Shown: one piece after another, positions 16,591 through 21,339 of the stretch
Layout of the letters: each line of letters begins with the position of its first letter
Position numbering within the stretch: the first letter of the stretch is position 1
Position numbers and translations under genes: made by a program
The notes under the pieces: model-generated
What the model was told of the DNA's origin: nothing
Database searches by the model: none
Seen by the model: only the letters and a program-made list of their open reading frames with translations
From: JAOACQ01 sp049968515
GTDB taxonomy: Bacteria; Spirochaetota; Brevinematia; Brevinematales; JAOACQ01
Direction: 5' to 3'
DNA length: 21,339 nt
NCBI GenBank assembly: GCA_049968515.1
Contig: JBMFQR010000031.1
Span: 1 to 21,339, forward strand

Positions 16591-16989
16591 ATGAGTTTAA
16601 TTGAATGGAATGACTCTTTTTCAGTTAATAATGAAACAATCGATAAACAGCATAGAGGATTGATAGAACTTTTAAATGGACTTTCTACCGAATTTGATGA
16701 ACAGAGAGAAAAAAGACTTCTTGAAAATACGATAGAAAAACTTTTCGATTACACAAAATATCATTTTTCGATAGAGGAGTATCTAATGAGACAGGCAAAT
16801 TTTCCTGATTATGAAAAGCATAAAGCTGAACATGATGCATTTGTAAAGAAGGTGAAAGATTTCATATCAAACTTCATAGATGGCAGGGAAGGATTAACGA
16901 GAGAGATTGTGGATTTCCTTATGGAATGGGTTAAGAATCACATTCTAAAAACTGATAAAGAATACATTCCTTTTCTTTCAAAGAAGTAA
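16591..16989 (+). CDS. Bacteriohemerythrin
   Basis: 132-residue four-helix hemerythrin that binds O2 at a non-haem di-iron centre, used for oxygen storage, delivery or sensing in microaerobic and anaerobic bacteria. All seven iron ligands are in place: H21 (DKQHRGL), H58 and E62 (HFSIEEYLM), H77 and H81 (HKAEHDAF), and H117 and D122 (NHILKTDKEY). I start it at ATG 16591, directly after GAAGGAGG; a frame open from 16543 would add a hydrophobic leader across the promoter and ribosome binding site. Single-domain and apparently monocistronic. It might protect oxygen-sensitive enzymes or act with redox taxis, but nothing here proves a link. Confidence 0.93.
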   Translation: MSLIEWNDSFSVNNETIDKQHRGLIELLNGLSTEFDEQREKRLLENTIEKLFDYTKYHFSIEEYLMRQANFPDYEKHKAEHDAFVKKVKDFISNFIDGREGLTREIVDFLMEWVKNHILKTDKEYIPFLSKK

Positions 16990-17156
16990 GCTCTTTCAAA
17001 TTTCATTATCCACATCTGGAAAATTCCTAAGTGCGACTCCGTCTTTGATTATGTTGTTATTTTGGAATTATCTAATACTTATAAGGTGGAATAAGTCTTA
17101 ATTTATTTTTCTTTATTCCGATAAGAGATTAAGAAGCATTTTCTGGAGGAGATGAA

Positions 17157-18308
17157 ATGAAAAGATGCATTTTAATGTTATGTCTTTTTCTTTTTTATAC
17201 ATATAGTTACTCTCAATTTCCCAAGTATCTCTATGGGACAATTTCATATTATGGCGACGAATTTAAGGGTAAAAGAACAGCGAGTGGGGAACTTTTTGAT
17301 CCTGAAAAGTATACAGCCTCCCATAAGACACTTCCTTTTGGAAGCGAGGTGCTTGTGGAGAATCTTGAAAATGGAAGGAAGGTAAAGCTTATCATAAACG
17401 ATAGAGGTCCATTTGTTGCAAATAGAATAATGGACGTCTCAAGAAAAGCCGCAGAAGAACTGGGTATTTTAAGAAAGGGCACTGCCTATGCAAAGATTAC
17501 AATTTTGAAGATAGGGGATAATAAAGTTGTAACTTATGAGGAAGGCTCATTTTCCTCTTCCTCAACATTATCTGTCAGAGATTCTTCTTTATCTACAAAG
17601 AGTTCAACGAGTCAGCCTTCTTTACCAACAACTGGTGTTTCAGCTGGAGTTAGTGGAACTGCTGTTGTACCGGGCACTGGTGGTGTTTCTGGGGGTGTTG
17701 TAACCGGCGAAGCATTATCCACGAATGTGGTGGTTATTACAAAAACCAATGAGGTTTTTATAACAAATAAAATAGTTATTCCAGTAACAAATGTTGTTGA
17801 AATACCTCCCTATGAAGAAAAGATTGTTGAGCAACCATTAACCCAGAAATCGCTAGAAGATGAGTTTATTCTTGAAGAACCAGAAGAAGATATATCTTTG
17901 CCACAGGAAAGCAGTTCACTTGCTTCTCAATTCTCTGAGGCTTCAAGTTTATCTTCGGAGACAAAAGCAAGTTTCTCATCTCAAAGCTCTGAAAATTTTG
18001 AATTGATGGAGAGAGAAGCTGTTATTGACTTTTCTAAAACAAATGTTTTTACAAAGCAAAAAATCGTAGGGGTAGAAGGAAAATACTACATACAGGTAGG
18101 TGCATTCTCACAAGAGGCAAATGCATTGAAGGTTTATGAATTATTGAGGAAAGAAAAGCTACCTGTATTTACAACTGAAGAAACCACAAAAGGAAAAAAA
18201 TGGATAAAAGTAAAAATAGGTTATTATAATACAAAAGAGTCTGCAGAAGAGACTCTGAAAAAATTGGAGAATTATAAGCTTTCAGGAATGATATTATTGA
18301 AAAAATAG
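17157..18308 (+). CDS. rlpA: RlpA-type septal lytic transglycosylase with SPOR domain
   Basis: 383-residue exported protein. The signal peptide (about 1-19) has no lipobox cysteine at its end, unlike many RlpA lipoproteins. The double-psi beta-barrel (about 24-117) shows GTISYYGDEFKGKRTASGE, H56 in TASHKTLPFGS, and the catalytic-type D82 in IINDRGPFV, then IMDVSRKAAEELG. A long Ser/Thr/Val/Glu-rich linker (about 125-305) leads to a C-terminal SPOR domain (about 309-383, YYIQVGAFSQEANALKVYELL). The family cleaves peptidoglycan glycan strands lacking stem peptides, and SPOR binds such denuded glycan at the septum. It starts at ATG 17157 after GGAGG. The amidase at 10875-11993 would make its substrate, a functional but not operonic link. 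Confidence 0.92.
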   Translation: MKRCILMLCLFLFYTYSYSQFPKYLYGTISYYGDEFKGKRTASGELFDPEKYTASHKTLPFGSEVLVENLENGRKVKLIINDRGPFVANRIMDVSRKAAEELGILRKGTAYAKITILKIGDNKVVTYEEGSFSSSSTLSVRDSSLSTKSSTSQPSLPTTGVSAGVSGTAVVPGTGGVSGGVVTGEALSTNVVVITKTNEVFITNKIVIPVTNVVEIPPYEEKIVEQPLTQKSLEDEFILEEPEEDISLPQESSSLASQFSEASSLSSETKASFSSQSSENFELMEREAVIDFSKTNVFTKQKIVGVEGKYYIQVGAFSQEANALKVYELLRKEKLPVFTTEETTKGKKWIKVKIGYYNTKESAEETLKKLENYKLSGMILLKK

Positions 18309-18477
18309 AATTACCCCTCTTTAAGACTTATAGGATTCATGCAAATCTGTCATTTTGGAATCGAAAAGCCAGCCACTTCAATTGCTTTTTCTTACTTTGA
18401 CAGCATCTCTCCTTCTATGTCAAGCTTCACTCACTTTCTTTTTTAGACTACATCTGTCGAAGTAACGGAAAACCTGT

Positions 18478-18513
18478 GTGCAAAATGCACTTTACAATGT
18501 GCACATTGGTGCA
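18478..18513. promoter_or_regulatory. Cluster of GTGCA/TGCAC half-sites, possible operator
   Basis: GTGCA occurs at 18478-18482, its complement TGCAC at 18486-18490, the palindrome GTGCAC at 18499-18504, and GTGCA again at 18509-18513. Same-strand copies start 21 and 10 bases apart, that is on one face of the helix. They lie about 70-105 bases before the likely -35 of the GH64 gene, a normal activator position. Confidence 0.4.
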
Positions 18514-18581
18514 TTAATCGATTTTTCACAAAATTTAATAAGTATTTGTTATTTCAGTAAATAACCCCGATTTAAATTTTT

Positions 18582-18612
18582 TTGGCACTATTTTTGCTAG
18601 AAAATGTTATAT
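18582..18612 (+). promoter_or_regulatory. Possible promoter of the GH64 lipoprotein gene
   Basis: TTGGCA (18582-18587) and TTATAT (18607-18612) are 19 bases apart, slightly long. The -10 region is flanked by two GCACTATTT copies 40 bases apart, which may be regulator sites. Other AT-rich -10 choices nearby are possible. Confidence 0.35.
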
Positions 18613-18653
18613 AAAAGCTATATAGCACTATTTAAGGACAGAGGAGGTATCAC

Positions 18654-20663
18654 ATGAAAAAAGTGTGGAAATTTTTGTTGTTAGTTTCTGTTGTATTGTA
18701 TTTTGCTGGGTGTAGTTTCAATCCGCAAAATGTTAGCGAAGGCGAAATTGCAGGCGGAGAAAAAAATGTACCCATAAGTGGTGTTATATTCTACCAGGAG
18801 GTAAATTATTCAGGTCCTGGTTCGCAAATTTTAGCGCCGGGTGAGTATACTTTGTCTCAGTTGATTTCAAAAAGTTGTTATAACGACTGGGCTTCATCAG
18901 TTCTCATTCCAGATGGGTGGACTGTTGTAATGTATGAGCATGACAACTTTCAGGGTACATCATGGACATTAACTTCCGATACTCCTAATTTTGTTGCTAT
19001 AGGAGCAAATGACAAAATGTCTTCCTGTAAGATTTATTCCAGCGGTAGTGGAACAGTCTCGTGGACAGTTGAAGCTGAAAACTACACTTATATGAGTGGT
19101 ATTCAGACAGAAAGTTGTTCTGAAGGAGGTCTTAACGTAGGATGGATTGATAATGGAGATTGGATGGCATATGCAGCAAGAACATACGGAGGTGGTAATT
19201 ACAAGATAGAATACAGAGTTGCCAGTATTTATTCAACAGGCCAATTAAGGGCTGAATTAAATGGAGGTTCCACTGTACTCGGTACTCTTTCTATTCCAAA
19301 TACTGGCGGATGGCAAAACTGGACTACCATCTCCCATACCGTTTATATTCCTGCTGGAACACATACATTTGGCATAAATGCGGTATCTGGTGGATGGAAT
19401 ATAAATTGGATAAAGTTTACCTATCTTGGTTCTTCAAGTTCCTCAAGCAGTAGTTCATCTTCTTCTTCCGTTGGTTCTTCAAGTTCCTCAAGCAGTAGTT
19501 CATCTTCTTCTTCCGTTGGTTCTTCAAGTTCCTCAAGCAGTAGTTCATCTTCTTCTTCCGGCAGTATTAGTCTCATCCCTCGAAACAGTGGAATGAGTAT
19601 GACCATACAATTCCAGAACAACAGTGGAGGTAGAGTTGCCAATTCTCAAATTTACGCAGCTGTTCTGGGTAGAAATGCAGCAGGGCAATGGTGTTATTTG
19701 CAACCTAATGGAACTGCAGTGGTTATTCCAGTAAACCAGACTTCAGACAGTTGGTTCTATAAGTTAAGTGATATAAGTGGTTTCCAAGTTCCTGCAACCT
19801 TTACTTCTGTAAGAGTATATATGTCAAAAGATCAAAAGCTATCAATGAGAAGTGTTATTGACGCAGCGGGCTATGTTGGTATTGTTCAGCCTGATATTAA
19901 TAATCCCTCTGATCCCAATCAGACTATAATCTTTGATTGGTGGGAATTTACAACTAGTGGTGGATCATTCTGGGGGAATACCACACAGGTTGACCAGTAT
20001 GGTTTTTCATACACTTTAGCTGTCTACGATAACTCTCTTGCTCTTGTTAAGGAGGTGGGTATTACAACCCCAAGAGATCAGATATTCACTCAATACCAGA
20101 ATAGCGTCCCAACAGAATTTAAAACCCTTGTAAAATCACCATACAGAATCCTCGCTCCATGTAAAGGTGATTTCAGAGTAGGTAGAACTTATGGAAATTA
20201 CTTTGCAAGTTATGTAGATCAAGTATGGAACCAGTATAAGACACAGATCCTTGTAGTAAATCACCCTCTCGGTACTTTTAATGGGAAGGTTTTAGCAGAT
20301 AATAGATTTGAATTTACAAGAACGAGTGATGGGGCGAAATTTTATATAGCGAGAAAACCAAACAATGATGAAGTTTTTGAAGGTTCTGGAGTACTTGCGA
20401 GTGGGAATACAGTTGAGCTTGCCCTACAGGCATGGGTATGTGCAGCTTTCAATAGGCATGTAATGCATTATGCAAACACAAGTTATTGGAATAATGCAAG
20501 CTATTACTATCAAACTGCTCCGGCAAACTACTATTCTAAATTTTTTCATGATGTAAGCCTTGGTAAACTTGCATATGGCTTCTGCTATGATGATGTTAAC
20601 GATCAAAGTACCCTGGTTTATACTCCGAACATTAGGGGTGTTGTAGTAAAAATATACTGGTAA
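18654..20663 (+). CDS. Secreted multidomain lipoprotein with GH64 beta-1,3-glucanase domain
   Basis: 669-residue exported enzyme. A lipoprotein signal ends at LYFAGC with lipid-bearing C20. A beta/gamma-crystallin domain (about 43-130) has two Ca-binding N-D-x-x-S-S motifs, NDWASS (77-82) and NDKMSS (119-124). A CBM6-like carbohydrate-binding domain (about 137-257) has VEAENYTYMSG and VGWIDNGDWMAY. The linker is three blocks of 13 serines (260-302). The C-terminal domain (about 306-669) matches GH64, laminaripentaose-producing beta-1,3-glucanase of thaumatin-like fold. E431 (FDWWEF) and D447 (VDQYGF) are 16 residues apart, the spacing of the catalytic pair known in Streptomyces matensis. Likely anchored at the cell surface to degrade beta-1,3-glucan such as laminarin or fungal wall. 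It is a single gene with its own terminator. Confidence 0.9.
   Translation: MKKVWKFLLLVSVVLYFAGCSFNPQNVSEGEIAGGEKNVPISGVIFYQEVNYSGPGSQILAPGEYTLSQLISKSCYNDWASSVLIPDGWTVVMYEHDNFQGTSWTLTSDTPNFVAIGANDKMSSCKIYSSGSGTVSWTVEAENYTYMSGIQTESCSEGGLNVGWIDNGDWMAYAARTYGGGNYKIEYRVASIYSTGQLRAELNGGSTVLGTLSIPNTGGWQNWTTISHTVYIPAGTHTFGINAVSGGWNINWIKFTYLGSSSSSSSSSSSSSVGSSSSSSSSSSSSSVGSSSSSSSSSSSSSGSISLIPRNSGMSMTIQFQNNSGGRVANSQIYAAVLGRNAAGQWCYLQPNGTAVVIPVNQTSDSWFYKLSDISGFQVPATFTSVRVYMSKDQKLSMRSVIDAAGYVGIVQPDINNPSDPNQTIIFDWWEFTTSGGSFWGNTTQVDQYGFSYTLAVYDNSLALVKEVGITTPRDQIFTQYQNSVPTEFKTLVKSPYRILAPCKGDFRVGRTYGNYFASYVDQVWNQYKTQILVVNHPLGTFNGKVLADNRFEFTRTSDGAKFYIARKPNNDEVFEGSGVLASGNTVELALQAWVCAAFNRHVMHYANTSYWNNASYYYQTAPANYYSKFFHDVSLGKLAYGFCYDDVNDQSTLVYTPNIRGVVVKIYW
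19428..19559 (+). repeat. Three-copy 45-bp tandem repeat encoding the poly-serine linker
   Basis: Units at 19428-19472, 19473-19517 and 19518-19559 are identical in DNA, the last lacking its final codon. Each encodes G, 13 serines and V. Serine is spelled with five different codons in a fixed order, so this is duplication of a 45-bp block and not homopolymer slippage. Confidence 0.95.
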
Positions 20664-20685
20664 AAATCTAAATTTATTCTAAAGG

Positions 20686-20719
20686 GCTGCTCGGAAGTTT
20701 ATTCCGGGCAGCTTTTTTT
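20686..20719 (+). terminator. Intrinsic terminator of the GH64 lipoprotein gene
   Basis: GCTGCTCGGAA (20686-20696) pairs with TTCCGGGCAGC (20702-20712) as an 11-bp stem with one U-G pair and a 5-base loop, followed by seven T (20713-20719). It lies 23 bases after the stop codon. Confidence 0.93.
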
Positions 20720-21013
20720 ATTATATGGTTTTTCAGAATACTACATGAAAAAATCAAAAAATAAAATTTAGCTATTGTAAATTCTAATATTTCAATGTAC
20801 TTTCCAAACTTTGATAATTGCGAAGGTATAGTTTATTATTCTGTAGAGAGTTGACTTTTTAAGGTGGAATAAATTATCCCTACACATTTTCAAGTGGCAA
20901 ATTTCTTTGCTGTCATTATGAATGAAATAAAGAATATCTTGATATCATTAGAAAGTTGCATACTCTTCACTTCGCTCAAAATGACAAGTTTAGCCTTTTT
21001 GGACAGTCCCATA
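20720..21013. other. Intergenic region between the terminator and the tandem array
   Basis: No gene seen. It holds a possible promoter-like TTGACT (20851-20856) with a weak TTATCC 17 bases on. AAGGTGGAATAA (20861-20872) also occurs upstream of rlpA at 17083-17094. A palindromic repeat (20911-20986) and a TTTTGGACAG segment shared with 6663-6671 follow. Confidence 0.55.
20911..20986. repeat. Imperfect 76-bp palindromic intergenic repeat
   Basis: The first 28 bases (from TGTCATTATGAATGAA) match the reverse complement of the last 28 (TGTCATTTTGAGCGAAGTGA) at 21 positions, with 20 bases between. The right end resembles the TGTCATTCTGAGCGAAG repeats scattered between genes in many bacteria. Probably a non-autonomous repeat; no transposase is present. 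Confidence 0.6.
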
Positions 21014-21339
21014 AAAAAAGCCAACACCTGCTTTACTCACAAAAGAAATCTGTATACAGCTTAGCTTACATATACAACAAAAAAGCCAACACCTGCTTTA
21101 CTCACAAAAGAAATCTGTATACAGCTTAGCTTACATATACAACAAAAAAGCCAACACCTGCTTTACTCCAGAAGATATTTATATATAGCGTAGCTATATA
21201 TAAAATAAAAAAACCAACACCTGCTTTACTCACAAAAGAAATCTGTATACAGCTTAGCTTATATATACAACAAAAAAGCCAACACCTGCTTTACTCCAGA
21301 AGATATTTATATATAGCGTAGCTATATATAAAATAAAAA
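21014..21339. repeat. Tandem array of 63-65-bp units with alternating hairpins, cut by the window end
   Basis: Five full units: 21014-21078, 21079-21143, 21144-21206, 21207-21271 and 21272-21334, then the start of a sixth. Each begins with the 25-bp core AAAAAAGCCAACACCTGCTT plus TACTC. Two kinds of tail follow in the order A-A-B-A-B. Tail A (40 bp) contains CTGTATACAG and an imperfect hairpin with a TTA loop. Tail B (38 bp) contains a perfect 12-bp stem, TTTATATATAGC, with a GTA loop (21178-21204 in the first copy). Units 2-3 and 4-5 repeat as a 128-bp block with two base changes. Only two tails recur, so it is not a CRISPR array. Function unknown. Confidence 0.9.

Larger units (their letters stand above)
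18309..18653. other. 345-bp intergenic region upstream of the GH64 lipoprotein gene
   Basis: No gene seen. The first half holds degenerate repeat sequence: TGTCATTTTG near 18348, and AAGCTTCACTCACTTTC at 18422, related to 6695-6717 in reverse. The second half looks regulatory: clustered GTGCA half-sites (18478-18513), a possible promoter (18582-18612), GCACTATTT direct repeats (18585-18593 and 18625-18633) and a palindrome GCTATATAGC (18617-18626). A strong GAGGAGG site precedes the start codon. Confidence 0.6.

Noticed and set aside
19421..19642. Minus-strand acidic frame across the poly-serine region
   Set aside because: It is the complement of the serine-codon repeat, which reads as Glu/Leu runs; it has no regulatory signals.
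21014..21339. CRISPR array
   Set aside because: Core and tail lengths are CRISPR-like at first sight, but only two tail sequences exist, they recur, and both are self-complementary. No cas genes are present.

Overview
The window is AT-rich bacterial chromosome, densely coding, with 20 supportable protein genes and no rRNA or tRNA gene. The best phylogenetic clue is the chemotaxis operon. It runs cheA-cheW-cheX-cheY, the order known from Borrelia and Treponema. Its CheY carries an N-terminal extension with an LPTG-like stretch before the receiver domain, and its CheX starts MRIEYINPF; both resemble spirochaete proteins as I remember them. I infer a member or relative of Spirochaetota, but this rests on family knowledge and no search was run. 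TTG start codons after good ribosome binding sites recur (cheW, mntP, coaX).

Region 1 (79-6546, minus strand) is a seven-gene signalling operon: an unrecognised 298-residue protein, then cheR, cheB, cheA, cheW, cheX and cheY. Genes overlap or sit a few bases apart, except for 61 bp between cheW and cheX. It holds receptor methylation and demethylation, the kinase, the coupling protein, the response regulator and a CheY-P phosphatase, but no receptor gene. Region 2 (6758-9289, minus strand) is a short operon of a class I aminotransferase, the biotin carboxyl carrier protein accB and the manganese exporter mntP. It has a near-consensus promoter and a probable terminator. A MoxR ATPase gene is transcribed divergently from it (9332-10357) from a second near-consensus promoter.

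Region 3 (10393-16386, minus strand) is a six-gene housekeeping and envelope operon: gatB, a CapA-family protein, gpsA, coaX, an N-acetylmuramoyl-L-alanine amidase and a GerMN-domain protein. An extended -10 promoter lies upstream of gatB, and a strong intercistronic hairpin lies between gpsA and coaX. Region 4 (16543-20719, plus strand) holds three apparently separate genes: a bacteriohemerythrin, an RlpA-type septal lytic transglycosylase with a SPOR domain, and a large secreted lipoprotein. The lipoprotein joins a beta/gamma-crystallin domain, a CBM6-like domain, a triplicated poly-serine linker and a GH64 beta-1,3-glucanase domain; a strong terminator follows it.

Region 5 (20720-21339) is non-coding and repeat-rich. 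It has an imperfect 76-bp palindromic element whose ends resemble widespread TGTCATT..GAGCGAAG intergenic repeats. After it comes a tandem array of about 64-bp units that runs off the window. Each unit joins a constant 25-bp core to one of two alternative hairpins, in the order A-A-B-A-B. This array, the unrecognised first gene of the chemotaxis operon, and the GH64 lipoprotein with its unusual upstream region are the parts most worth a second look.
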